Below are positions 27,695 to 41,990 of a stretch of 64,000 nucleotides of DNA, piece after piece (position 1 is the stretch's first letter; the number at the start of each line of letters is the position of its first letter). The translations under genes and the position numbers were made by a program. The notes below the pieces were generated by a model. That model was not told where the DNA came from. It was given only the letters and a program-made list of their open reading frames with translations, and searched no databases. The stretch is from Polyodon spathula. Taxonomy: Eukaryota > Chordata > Actinopteri > Acipenseriformes > Polyodontidae. Location of the stretch: NCBI RefSeq assembly GCF_017654505.1, contig NC_054535.1, positions 83,639,603 through 83,703,602 of the forward strand, given 5' to 3'.

Positions 27695-27796
27695 CTCTCT
27701 CTCTCTCTTCCTGCAGTGTTTTAAGTGTTTAAGTGTTTTTGGATCTAAAATCCTAGTGCACTAGTTAACATTTTTGAAAAGAGCTTTGAAAACACA
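27504..27796. mobile_element. Inverted-repeat MITE with internal microsatellite
   Basis: The left arm GTGTTTCAAAGCTCTTTTC, then CTAGTGCACT, is repeated inverted at the right as AGTGCACTAG ... GAAAAGAGCTTTGAAAACAC. The arms are about 40 bp. A TA run (27631-27692) and a CT run fill the centre. It lies in the probable gramd2b 3' UTR. The interior resembles 10720-10790. Confidence 0.7.
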
Positions 27797-27849
27797 CTTT
27801 AAAGTTATTACAACACACCAAGATTTGTATATTCAATTAATGTCAAATT

Positions 27850-28215
27850 AGTACTAGTGTATGTCTTAGAAACATGGCGAACAACAAGGATAATAAAGAT
27901 CCAGACCTTCATCAACAGATGTTTACGCAGGATTCTTCACATTTACTGGCCATAAAAAGTCAGCAACATTGACTTAAGGGAAAGGGCCACCCCAGACCCA
28001 CTTCCAACATCACCAGATAATCCCTGACCTGGAACACAGGGGAAGAGAAAGAAAGAGGGAGACCAAAAAACAACTGGAGGCACAAGCTTCAAGCAGACAT
28101 GAAGACTGAACAACACCTGGAGAGAACTGGAAAAGATAGCAAAGAGTCAGATACAGTGGCAGTATGTCCATGGCCTAAGCTCCAAAGAGAGTGATGGGCT
28201 TAAGTTAAAGTTATA
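27850..28215 (+). pseudogene. RTE-like LINE, C-terminal tail of the reverse transcriptase protein
   Basis: Plus-strand readable segments LETWRTTRIIKIQTFINRC and LRRILHIYWP, then after frameshifts RGRPKNNWR, then QWQYVHGLSSKESDGLK and the stop region. These are the conserved C-terminal blocks of RTE-type endonuclease/reverse-transcriptase proteins. Only the last ~115 codons remain, typical of 5' truncation. It is antisense to the probable gramd2b 3' UTR. Confidence 0.75.
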
Positions 28216-28831
28216 AGTGTAAAAAGTGGTAAGGATGTAAATGTAAAGAAATGGGGATGTACAATGTATATTTCTCAGAACCCTCTACATACTCAAATTC
28301 TTCATACAGAATAAACATTTGGTTTCAGTTAACCTATTAAAAAACATTTCAGTTTCTACAGTTTTATGAATAGCTATCCATACGCAGATCACCAAGGATA
28401 TAATCTGTAATGCATATGCCCAGCACATGCAAGTGTTACGCAACGAAAAAGCTCAAACATTACACTACATTTGGAGTGGAGTACAAGAAAAGTTTCTTTG
28501 GTCTAGCACCCATCTACTATAGCCACCAGTAGTCATTGGGCAACAAGCTATTTAGGACTCCTGTTTAAGAGAAACTAGCTAATTGAAACAGTGCAGTCCT
28601 TCACAGGAAAGGTTTCACAATAAAGGAATGTTATTGCACAATAGTAAGAATTTATATTCCACAGCATTAAGGCCACTTAGGCGTTCCACAGTGAAGTACA
28701 GTCCACATGATGATCTGGGCTACAAGTATCATCATTGTGAGGTTCTGTCCAGCAGAGAAGGTCTTGTGGTCCCAAAGGCAAGCAGCAAAACATTAAGCTT
28801 GAAAATAAACTTCCATTTCAGTTAAATCATC

Positions 28832-28873
28832 TTATTCCGTTTCATCTAGAAGCCTTTGCAGGTTTTTCTTAAT
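28832..28873 (-). CDS. gramd2b: gramd2b terminal coding exon
   Basis: Acceptor TTCTTCAG. Encodes IKKNLQRLLDETE and TAA at 28834-28832, matching the NNLQKLLE ending of the human protein. Confidence 0.93.
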   Translation of the reverse strand: MKKNLQRLLDETE

Positions 28874-29147
28874 CTGAAGAAAAGCACAAAAGAACATTAT
28901 TGTTCTAACTGTTACATTAGCTTGAAGTATTGCTACTAGTTATTTGAACTTTTGCCTGGACCAGGCCCCTCCCAATCAATTTCTGCATTGTAATATACTC
29001 AATAAATTTGCTCAAACATGTGGCTTCACTATATAATAACCTTTGTATTACATCACTATACTAGCATTTTCTCCATTTCCATGCCTCTCCTGCAAAAATC
29101 AACATTTAAAATATATTTCAGTTCTAAGCCCTTAAAATCCTGGACTG

Positions 29148-29178
<31 letters not shown>

Positions 29179-32100
29179 ACACACACGACTTACAGTTCAA
29201 CCAATCAAGGAGAGAGAACACTGGGTAATACAAACAATGATAAAGTAGTGGTGTGGCATATTCAAAAGAAAGCTCAGTATCTTATGCAATTCAAAAACAT
29301 AAAAAGCAGAATTGGCTATTAGGCAACAGACTGGACAGTTACCTTTAATACACAGTTGCATAGTAACAGACTATTTAAATCCATGTATATATTTGAAGTC
29401 AACAAAAATAACCTGCACACCTGTTCTAGTCTGGCCAGGTTTGAAGTTAACTCCCCATGAATCATTTCTGCATTAACATTTGATTCTGAACGTTGCTGCA
29501 CAAAAAGCCTGCAAGAACAAAATGAGTGTTATTTCAAGTGTTATTACACAAAATGTTGATAGTAAATAATCAACCAAGTGATTTACATCAGTAACGCATC
29601 AACAGGTTTCAAAATGTACTCCAAAAAGTCAGAATTACCATTTTATTACTAGTGTCTTTCCTTTTGACACATACCAGGGTTCTCCCCAAGAATTCTGTAC
29701 AGCCAGGCAGCAGAACATTATAGCCGGGAGCACAACGGAAAAATAAACCTGCCTTTCCTTAAATATGTAATACGACAAAGAACTGAAATAATGCGTTGTC
29801 TTTCGTTGACCGTATCTGGTTGCTCTTATGTTCTATGTTTTCTTTTTCATGACTTACTATGGTAAATTACCGTGCTTATTTAGGCACGCTACGATTTGAC
29901 TGTAGGAACCTTTTCACTTCCTTTTTAGCTTAATTGTTGAGCTTATTGCTTCATTTAAAATTTGTTTTCTTTAGGAAAAGATTTCAGGGCATTGTTAATG
30001 CACGTCTTTTTGTTTTTCGCTATTCTACATTTGAATGAAACTGTTAATTTTAATTAACAGCACTCACACTTTTGGTCACCATCATAACTGTTGCAAAAAC
30101 CACAATGTAATAATCTAGCACCTCTGCACTTAAGCATAATATAGTATTAGGTGGTGGATTGCCGTGATCGCCGGCTTACTTTGACCCCCTGCATTCATTG
30201 TCACCATTTTAGGCTTTGAAAATAAGTGGCAATTATTTTAGTAGACATTTAAAATTTTAGCCTCTCAAGTGCTTCCAGAAAACCTACCCCTTCAACTCTG
30301 ATTGGTTAAATGTGTCAAGACGTAACACAGCTGTCATGTGGTTCCAAGACCTTATTTTTTTCAACCAGCAACGCACAACTGATCTAGTCTGCTAGAAGCG
30401 CAATCAATCCTTATTGTTAAAAAAGGCAAAGTAGCATCAGCAAGACTGGCGGATCAGGTTTTTTCATCAGGGCGGCGACAGCCATTTTGGCCCACCCGGC
30501 TGAAAAGGCCTGGGGAGAACCCTGCATACAGTAGGTTACAGCAGATATATCCCTGCCCTAAGAATATTTATTTTCTAATGATCGCCTTCCATAAGGAAAA
30601 GTGAATAACCCCCAAAAACTATATTTCAGATTTTCAATTCAAGGCACAGAACTGAGGCTTTATCTGTGGTTAGAGGGATATACAAGAAAGACAGTGAGTA
30701 GTGCAGTTTCATGCCTTCTGATTAAACATCACTAAAAACTGTCACTGAAGCACTGCATCTGATTGCTCAAATGGCAAAACTGTTTAGGTGTTAACATGTT
30801 GGACTATGCAATTTGAACAATGCCTGGGTACAGACAATAAATCACTGTTGCTAACACCATTTGTGTTTTGATGTTTTAATAACCATGACCATTAACCATG
30901 TAAAATTTAAAACTGATAATCCTCAATTTCACGCAAGTAAAATTACCCAATGTCAGTCACTATTACTTTTGATTCCCAACAGTATTCCTCCCTGTGTCTT
31001 CCAATGTGAAGAAATCCAAGATCTGTTGCATTTAAATTGTATTCATTTTGGTGGATTACATGGAAGCTGTGATTTGCACTGTACTATGCAAGATGTGGCA
31101 AGAACCTGAACGCTCATCCTTTACTCACCACAACTTTACATGTATGCATGGGCGTGCTGCAGAGCCACTTTAACAAGATTGTCAATACAGTGCAAAGAGG
31201 CGTGCACTTACTCATTTTCCCGATACTCTGTCAAAGAACCCAGTGAAGTCAATCGCTGCTCCAAAGCCATTATTTTAAAGCCCATATAACATGATGACAG
31301 AACTAGGACACACACTCTGAGAAAAACAACACATTAATAGATGTAAAAACTATCAGAACACAGCAAATAGGCCAGTAGAATATTCCAGTTATTACACACT
31401 TTACATCTACTACAGTAATTATATTATGTTTGTAACTGAACTATTCAGTTTATTAATTTCACTTCCATACCAAATGCTTGTAACAAATACAAGTCAAAGC
31501 TAAATTAAATACAAATATACTGCACTGGACCCTGGGTTTTAAAAAGTTAAGCTAAACTGATCTGCTGGAAAACAAGCCTGCTTCCAATGTACCAGACACA
31601 GAGTATTTAGAAGAAAGAAAACCCTACAATATATAACCAAATGGTACTTTTACTGTGAAACAGGAATAGATATCCATATATTACAGAAGTTTCCTGTTCC
31701 CCAGTTTCTGAAGTTATCTTTCCTACTACATACTACTGGAGGGGAGTTCTCTTCCTAAACCTATATACAGGTCTGCAGTGATGAAAGAGTTAAAGTTACT
31801 TACAAGACCAAGTAGACAAGGAGAAGGGAGTTCAAAGATATTGGCCGTAACGATTTCACTTTATGCACAACACCCACCAGTTTGGAAGAACCTGCCACAT
31901 ACCAAAAAGAAGGCGAGTGTAGATGAACCATGACCTTTTTGAAAAACGTAACTGTACAGTGCTCATCTAGGTTTCTAATGAACCACTTACCTTTCTTGTG
32001 CACACTCATATTTCTTTCAGGATTCTGTTGCATGTGAATATCAGCATGGACAGGTAGCTCTCCATTCTTAACTACATTTAGGAAAGTAGGACACACTCCT

Positions 32101-35100
32101 GGAAATTCTTTGGGAAAAAGAAATTGAAACCCTGAAGTGTTCCAAGTATAATGTTTCAGCCAAGCAGGGAGCATTCTTTATATTCCTACCCTATAATCTG
32201 TTCAATCTAGTAGTTCATTGTGATCTACTTTAGTTCTGCCCCCAGACTGGTTGGTAACAGCTTGCACTGATTAACTTTGCATGGGCACTTGTTACAAGGT
32301 ACTCCATAAACTGTGAATAAAGGCTAAATCTACTACTACAAAAAAAAAAGCATACAGCTTAATAGCTATAACTATAGACCCAAGGCTTATTTACCAAAGC
32401 CTTGATATTAAAGTGCTATGCCAGTAAGTGTCATTTTATGGTATAAAAAGGAGAAGCTATGCTCATATTTTGGATTTCAAGCAACACAAGAACCATACTA
32501 CGAATTAAAATAAGTGTCCAGAATATTTCCCAATCTAAAATCTTAAGTAAATTACCTTCCTAGTTGCCATCTGAGTTTACAACAGATGTAACCAATGCCT
32601 TCTAATTATCCTAGCTCTCTCTCCCTCTTAAATTAAATGTATTTGTTATAAGGCTTTCTCCAAATGAAATACATATCTAGCCAACCACATCCGCTAGTTC
32701 TATTTTCACCACAGTTGTGTGTTTAAATAAGCACCACGTACCCAATGTCAACAGTTGAGGCTATAAGGTCTTGCTTACCTGGAATACTTTCATATTCAGG
32801 TGTCTGTGAGCCAGAGCTGGTAGTTTCCTCCATCTCCTGTCTTCTTTTTCTAACTGCTCCGTCCAAATCAGAGAAATCTGCAGTAAAATCCTAACAGACC
32901 AAATTAAATGAATCCCAATGTTTGTGCTAGATACACCTGATCAATACATGTTTACTGGTCATAGCAAAGCATAAACATACAAATCAAGCCAGATTAAAAA
33001 CCATGAAAAACACACTTACTGAACCATTTGCGAGCAAATCAAATGTGGCATAATGGAGCTTTACGTTGAATCACAGAATACACTTTTGTTGACATTGGAG
33101 TCTCTTCAATTATCTAAAATTCAGCATATAAATATTGCTGCCCTTTTAATCACAGTACAAAATAGTTCAATTAGCAGAAAAAAATTGGGGCATTAAGATG
33201 CACCATTGTTTACATTATTAAATTAGACCCCGTAACTTCAAAGCGTGTGGTCTGCAATCATTGATATGAGCAGAGGGTAAAAATGTGGCAAGGAAATAGT
33301 ACATTTCTACTGAGAAAAATAGAACAAGTATCAGATCAAAATACCTACCAGAGACAAGGATGTTGGACGTTCTGCCCTGAAGCTGTTTTCAGCCGATATG
33401 ACTGGACTGTTTCCGGTACTTTTGTCCTAAAATACATTTTTATTCCATTAGCTGTTACTGTTTCCAAGGGAATCACTTTGATCTATATGTTGACACTGTG
33501 TCAACTTTCATTTAGATTCTCAATTTCTCTCCTTATTCTTTGGAGGAACAATGTAGAGCATCCTAGTCTACCATGCAGGTGCACACCCAGTAAATGTTTC
33601 CTCTTCTGGACAGATAAATCATTTTCCAGTTAGAACATGTGTTATGCCACCCAGCTTTATTAATTGTAGAAGAGGTGAAAGACAGTTACTTTCTCCTCTG
33701 AAAGAGAAATTATCCTATACAGAGAGAACCGTGGTACTAATACCTGCATGTCAACATTGACAAGGCAGCCATCCCTCAAAAGATCTCTCCTTTAAAAATA
33801 ACTATAAAAGGGAAAGTTGAACTCAGAAATGAAGGGTTACATGCAAGAAAGTTATATAAATGTGTAGTGGATAAAAAACACCAGTGGCACATTGTTAAAC
33901 TACTCAATGAAGTACAAAAGTAACAAACCAAACAAATACTGAGGTGCTGAATGATGTAAATTACTGTCAGAATTGTCACCCCAATTAACCTGCCTTCTTT
34001 AAAAATATCACTCAAGGTCATTATCACAACATCTAAGACCAGCTTCATATCCTAGCCTGGCCACTGAATTTAATGTATAGGGACCATTAACACCATTAAG
34101 TTACATTGAACTTAGTAAAATTATAGCATATCAAAACTACTCACCTCCAGATGAACACATACAGCTTTCAGGACCTTATACGTTGCATCTCTGGACAGCA
34201 AAGACCCAAACACATGCTGGGAAAAATGAAAAAATTATATATCTCCAAAAGAAAGAAACAAACAAAAAAAAAAGTCAGACAGATTTTGATTCCTTCAGGA
34301 AGTTATCTGGGGCTCTGCAGCTTTAACTAGACAGTGGGAATGAGGGATCTGGAGCTGTACAGTGCAGAACAAGACATTCTACTTCATTTGCTTACCCGGT
34401 CATTTGGGGTTGCTATAACAAGCGCATTTGGCACTAAAATGGCAGTTTTTGTTTTCTTAATAAGGGTCACAGATGAAACTGCGATAACAATCTAGTGGAA
34501 GAAAACAACAACAAAAAAAAATAGGTAGTCAGGAGGCGCAATACTGTTCAAAAGAAGCAGAACTGTTCTTGCAATACTGTCATCACTTTGTTTAATGAGG
34601 CACAATTATGTGTACGTCACACTTTAAGAGCAAGACTTGTAAATAGGGTTATCTGAATGTGAGCACATTAGTACAATAAAAGACAAATACACACAGTAGG
34701 AATCTATTCATTTACATCTAAAAATGCATATTGCCTTTTGTGATTTACTTTGCTCAAAGATGATCCATGTATTTTTTTGTGGTCTGCCGAGTGGGAAGAT
34801 TTCCCATTGTACTACATTGGTGCTATTTGGACAAATGGCTCCATTCCAAGACATCGTTAGAGGTCTAAAGGAGTTAACCGATGTACAGTAAAGCCTGTAT
34901 TCACTGCTACTTAAAATAAGCAATAACCTGCTATTAACTAGCCTGTATTTCTTATCTACACAAGTGAAACAGACACCTTGGATGCAGGAAGCAGCATCCA
35001 GCTCAGGTGCCATTGCAGTTCATCAATAGTAATGTCCATCCCTTTAAATATATAAAGACTGCTTGTTTGTAACAAAAAAAAAAAAAAAAAAAAAAATAAG

Positions 35101-38100
35101 AAAAACCCCTTCATACCCTTGTGTCTTTGCCAAATACTTTGGAATGGAAACAGATCCAGTTTTCTGAAACATACAGCTTTCCTTGATAGAGGATGTCTTT
35201 TTGTAAGGCACATGTATAACCTAGACACAAATAAATACAATGGTTTGCAGTGGAATACATCCTCTGTATAGTACAATACAAATACTAAATCTACTGTTGA
35301 TTAGGTAATGCACACCGGCATCAAACATCACTACAGGTGTGTATTGAGCAAACATTAAAAAAAATTAAATTTACAACAAAGTTTGATTATATTAGTTATA
35401 TGCACATATGACTGCTAAGGAAAACTACAATGGTGTTTGAACAGCTGCAGGTCCTTTTACCCATGCAGCCCTAGAATATTGTTTTCTATCATTTAGGTAT
35501 ACTTTGTCTATTATACTGTAATCATTATATATATTTCACTTTTTCAAAACTGACTTTATAAACTAGTCTGTATAAAGTTACTGTGTTCAATGTGTATTTG
35601 TGAAGTTTCTTACTTTGTTTTAGAGGCTCGTCCTTACACACTTCCTTGAAAAGCTTATGAAACTGTGCATTAGCCTTGGTAAACTGAAAAAAATAAAACA
35701 TGAAATACTTTACCAGGGAGAACCGTTAGTTCAGTTGTCATGAAACTTGACAATATTTTAGTGTTTCTGGGTTATATGATTGAGATCTGTCTATGTCAGT
35801 ATATCAATTATATGCAGTCAAACCTGCTCATGCGACCACCTTTATTTAGTGACCACTTGGTCTAAATAACCACTTTAAATTTCTCCCAATAATATTCGTG
35901 CTTTTATTTAACTGCATTAAGCGAGTACCTGTCTAACGCAAACAGAGACCACAGTTCTTATCCAGCAACTGACTCAAACCTGTATTAAAGCACCATTACA
36001 CAGAGCTATTGTTAGAAGAAAAACATGATTTTAAATGGTATGCCCTAAATTCAAAGGAATACATTAACCATTTTAGTGGTCCTTTATCAGTAATTAATAA
36101 AACAGCACTCTCTTATAAAGGAAGAGAAAACATTAGGAAACAAAATGACCTCCCTAGATGACAGAATTAAAATGATTACATTTTTAAAAAGACAGTAAGT
36201 GCCAGAAAAACTACTGAAATTCAGCACTAGAAAGATGCAGCATTTTGAAACAAAGTACTGGGGCTTGAAGTTTTAGGTTTTTATTTTTGTTCATGTGTTT
36301 TGAACCGATTCAAGATCTTAAACTTAATTGCTAAACAAAGTCGCTTCTTTTTACCTTGATGACCCGATTGGCTTGCTGATTCTGTTTCACCTTCACTATA
36401 CGAACACAAGAGCAAGCAATGACATTAAAATCACTTCCCCCAGATGGTACTTTAACTTGCATTTCGTTCTCACACTTGCCTGGGAAGTAGGTAGCTTTCA
36501 ATGTGTCTGTTTTGTGTTGTGTTGTTCTTCCCCACTAATTTAACAGAATGTTCTCAATTATTATGTAGCAGCTTAAGACTTAAAAGGCAAACTGTTAAAA
36601 TAAAAATAAAGACCGAAGCAGCCAGTATGAAAACAATGTGCACGGTAATCAAAATATCTTATGGTTATGCTGGCATTGGTTTCAGGATGCAATTAACCAA
36701 CGCGTATCTAAAAGGCAGATGCAGACATTGAAATTTGCAAAGGACTTAAAACATTGTGTGACCTGCTAGAGGCAAGCATTCATTACTTGCACAAAACTTG
36801 TTTTGTAAATGCACAATCTAAATCAGGGGTGTTAAACTCCAGTCCGAGGGCTGCAGGGTCTTCTGGTTTTCATTCCAACTTAAGCTCTCAATTAACAATT
36901 TATCTAATTTGTTTAATTTGACATATTTAATATTTTTCAAAGGTCTTTTACAGTTGACCGTTTTAAAAATGCACTTGATTCAAGGTACACTACCTATGAA
37001 ACATTGAGGCCTGAAGAGGAGAAGTGTTAAATGTGTCCAGTTAATCAAATAATTAGACCAATTAAGTAACAGAGTTGGGGTGGAATAAAAGCCAGAAGAC
37101 ACTGCGGCCCTCCAGGAACTGAGCGACAACCCTGACCTAAATGTTATTAAAAATGACATTTCTTGTTGTTCATATTACATCTGCTTGCTTTTACAGTGTA
37201 TGCAAGACATACATAGTTACAGGAAAGCATGTCAGACAAATAGAAAATTCATAATTTATGGGCCCTCAAGAGACCATCTGTGTTAAGAGGCCACTATTAG
37301 GCTGTCCCTTGAGTGGCCTCTTAATACAGCTTTGACTATAAGAAAACTGCTTTTCTACTGACAAAGCTTGTTAATGACACAATCAAACTTAATTCCGACT
37401 ATATATCAGTTGTCCTCAAAGACGTACCCATGGGCAAATTTGTGCCCGCAAAGCCAGGCCATCGTGCCCGCTATTCTTAAATTATTATGGGTCGTGAACA
37501 CATTTCTGGAGGGTCGTAGCGTGGGAAAATAAAGCTTTAAACACGTTTTTCAACAAAAGCGTCACACAAGTCTGCTGACAGTGCTGCTTGCTTATGATTG
37601 TACCTACGCAACTTTTTTTTTCCTGAATGGCTTTTGTGATACGATCAACCAATTGAATATCTGCATTGTCTTGCGGAAGCCCAATCATAAGTTAGCTGGG
37701 TGGTACAAACTGTGTCTGTTTCACATGCAGGTACTGACAGTAAGTTTAACCAATAGGAGAGTCAAATATCTGCCAAGTTTTACACAGTTGTCCAATCATA
37801 AGCAAGCAGAGGTCGTTCACGGTATTCCGCATGAAAATTGAAGGCGAATGAGTAGCCAATGGGAAAGTGAAAGATCTGACAGCTGCCCAATCATTCGTGA
37901 ACAGAGGCGGGTGTTAATATGCCAGGTAAGCACTGAATTTCACTGACTGTTTGAGAAAAATACATTTCAGCATTTAGAATTTAATTCTTTCTACTGGTTT
38001 TTTTATGTTTATTTGACCAGACAAGGGAAATACCGTAGTCGATTTAGTTACAAATCCACTTTCTCTGAATAATTTTACTGGAGATGAGCGATCTTTAAAA

Positions 38101-41100
38101 CAGAGTAGTGTTGACAAATCTGTCAAATTGATACAAAGCAAGACGCTATCTACACTAAGTTTATTCACCGTTATCTGTGTAAACATGCCATTTAAATATC
38201 TGCATTGCTTATTTTATATAAATTATTTAAAAAATAAGTGCAGCACGCACAATTACTGCCCGAGACTTGGCCTTATTATAGCGAGCCAAGAATAACCCCA
38301 TTAAAAAACTTAAAATAAATAAAAATAATTTATGCAATAGTCAGTGTCCCCACAAAATGTCCAAGTAAGATCAATTTATGCCAGTGCCAAAATTACTTTA
38401 AGTGGTGAAAAGTGTGGGAAAAGGCAGATTTAAAATTACTCACCTGACTGGTCGAAGATTTTTTTCTCTCGAGCTTGGTTTCGCACTCAGAAGAATTTTG
38501 AAAAAAGTTTGTATCAAAGGTCTTGGACCTGGGTGGGGGGTTAAAAAAAGGTCATCACAGATTATGCTCCAAAACTAGTTTCTGAACAGAAAACATCTCT
38601 GCTAGAATGTTTCACAAAGTTGTATGTATGACAGGTGAACTGATATTAATGGAGGGGTATTTGAGTTGAATACGTTAATAGTGAGGAGGCACTTTGTTAC
38701 TGGGACTGTTTTTACATCATATCATAAATAGGTTTGCTTTTTGATACTTATTTTTTCAGTGACTCAAAATACTGATCTATAAAAATTAACAGGTTATATG
38801 ATGTTCAAATAAGAACACCACTCGTACTGTAAAAGGTGAGATTTACTGCGGTATTTTGCCAAAAAAGTTGAAAGGGAGTAAACCTAGACACAAGTGCTAG
38901 AATGTAGTAAACATATCATCATGATGAATTTGAATGGATTTTATATGGCAAGAAAATTTTAATACAAAAAAAGAACCTAATATTGTCAATTATGCTTAAC
39001 AGGATTTCCATTTGTCCTAACATTGTTGAGGACTTCTACATATTTTCAGCATAAATACCATTTAAAAGATAACAAAGTGACTGCATGATGCCATAACACG
39101 GTGTCCTGCACCAAAAAAAAAAAAAAAAAAAAAAAATCACATTAGTCGATACCCACTGACTAACAGGCATACTTACGAAAAACGTATCAACTTATCTGCA
39201 TTAAGAAACCTTAAAGACTGTGATGGTATCATCTTCCGATACAATTCCAAAGAGTGACATTACATACTACCAAATGTTCTTCTAAAACTAAACATGATCC
39301 AGAGTTATTTGCATTAGCCTGGGACTTGCTAAAGGTATTTCCATCCATGCCTTGCCTCACCTTACCACAAACTATTATAGTGCACAGATCACAGTGCCTC
39401 ACCTTACAAGCGGCGATTTCTTTCGGGTCTGAAAGAACTCCGCATCAATATTCAATGGCTGCAGCTGCTCATTAAGTGGCTTCCCAGCCTTCTTCTGTTT
39501 CTCTTCTCCCCCATTCTCAGTTTCAGAGCTGCAAAAAGAGAACGCCATGGTTATCTTAAGACACTGACACAATTTAACAGTGTAATTTATATAAGACTGA
39601 CCCCCTAACCTTTCAAAGTCACTCGTAGGATTGTAGCTTCTATACTGGAGTAAAGGCATATTGAAAATAGGAGTACCATAGGCCTGTCTATTCAGCCTTT
39701 TAAATTCTGTAGAACATGAAACATACAGGTTTCCAAGGCTCTGTACAGTACTCTTGAGTGGTAATGTTTACAGTCAGTATCTGCTTAATCATAGTCCTGG
39801 GAATAAACTGCAACCTTCTGCTGAGTTCAAGGGAAATGTTTTCAGTTGAGCCAGTCATCTGACAGGATATGCAACCTTTCTGCAGGTTGCATCACTGAAA
39901 ACCAGGCATTCTGGCTTGCTCTTCTCATTGGCCATTAGCCAAGATTAAATTTTATTTTTAATTAAAGCCCTTAATTCTAACCTGGCTGAAGAAAGAAAAT
40001 AAACAAGGTACGAGTGCAAGGTAAACATTTGTTTACAGCACATACCAAAAAGGAATGATTTAAAAAAAAAAAAAAGTTTAAGAAACCATATACAGTGTAA
40101 AGCATTACTTAATGAAGAATTCCGACACCGAAATGTAATATTACCACAGACACTCACATCAACACAAGCTCCAGAGAAATTAGAGCCTTGCAGACCAGTC
40201 CTATGTTTCTTCAACAAACTAGTATCCTACCTCCGAGCAGCAATTGGTATTATCAGTTGCAAGAACGTAAATATTTAGGCAATACAGTATAAAAAATTGA
40301 CCTAAAGCATGAAACATTTCTTATCATTCAATCACTGACCCAGAACGGCATAGCAAATAAAGCATGGTTATTATGGTTGAGTAAAGTCTATTTAAGTTGT
40401 ATTATGGTAAAAAGATTACTAGTCAATATATGTTGGCATACTTTCAGCAAATCCCACCATTAAGGATTTCAGTAAAAGCGTCCTTGAGCTTTTCTTCAAA
40501 ATGTCCAACAAAAAATAACTGTGTAACATTTACCTGATTAAATTAATAAATAAAAAACACAAATTCAATCATTAAAACAATCTAGTCACTTCAGAACGGT
40601 ATACTATTATTGTGAACATGTTGGGTATTTAATAACTTGGGTACTTGAGTTTTTGGTCGATTGAATCATAGTATGCTTCTTTTTGCGTAGAACAATTAAC
40701 AACTTGGTTTAAAATGTAAAATCAATTAATAAAACAGTAACTTTGCCACACTAGTTAGTGTCTTCTGCAAAATGGGTTTACATGTAGTTTTATTTTAGGG
40801 AAATAAATTACCCTTAAAGTCAAATGGAAAGATTAACATTCAAATATGGAAGGGTATAAATGTCTGTCAATGTTCCAACTTGGCCTGCACAAGCGACAGA
40901 TGTCAGCTTACTTTAACTGATTTTACAAGATGATATCTGTATGTACAGAACATGGCTATTGCAACCCGTTTCGTTTGACCACCAAAAAATCCTAATATGT
41001 TTAAATTAAATATGGGGTTTACAGCACTATACACAAGTTTCAAAACCCTGACAGAGCATTACACCTACTTAAGACTAAAACATTGACAAAATGTTCTGCA

Positions 41101-41927
41101 GCTTGTATCTCCCCAGAAAACATACCATAATTACATGGAGTTCTTAACACTATCATTTAAATGTACTATTTTTGCAGATTTGTAGACTAGTCCCAACTGA
41201 AGGGTAGCTTAATTCTGATCCACATGTTAATTTCTGAAAAAAGAAAAAAAAGCTTATAAAAAACAAAACGAGAAGTAATCTGCAACTGGCTATAAACACT
41301 GCACGTATTGAGAATTTTTAAAAGGAATGGTACAGCCGTTTAGTTGAAAGTTGCCTGAGGTTATGTGAACATATTTTTCATCTTTAGACTTGTTGCCAAG
41401 CAAATACCCGTTGTTAGGCAATTCGAGCAGCTTTTTTTTTCACCCACTTTTTTTAGCCATACAGACATGTTTTTGCAGCACACTTCCCAAGTAATGTGTG
41501 TGTGTGTTCACTAGGTCATATTCTCATGAGAGAATAAACTGCATGGAAACCGTCACATATTTCAAGTCAAGGCGTATGCTTTATAAATACTAGCCGGCAT
41601 AAATTTCATTATTGTGAATGGACTGTAGATTCGGATCTCTATGGACTGCTGTTCTCGACTCCTCTGCAGGCCCTCAGGTATATTTTGTCATATTAAGGCA
41701 TTGAACACACTCACTGGTGCTGTAATACGTGCTCGGTTTCCTTCTGACCTTTTTCTAGTTTAACTACATTCCCAAAGTTTAATTCCTTCCCGAATACCGA
41801 CATCAAGTTACCCACAAGCAAACAAAAAATAAATAAACAAACACAACTAGGTACTGAATAAGCTCTTCTGTATGATTCTGTGTAACATTTATGGCACCTT
41901 TTTGTAATTTGGTAATGGCGCCTGCCA

Positions 41928-41990
<63 letters not shown>

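Noticed and set aside
34708..35276. Minus-strand open frames overlapping gramd2b exon 5
   Set aside because: Only 35117-35220 fits the GRAM domain and the splice phase; the extensions are intron.
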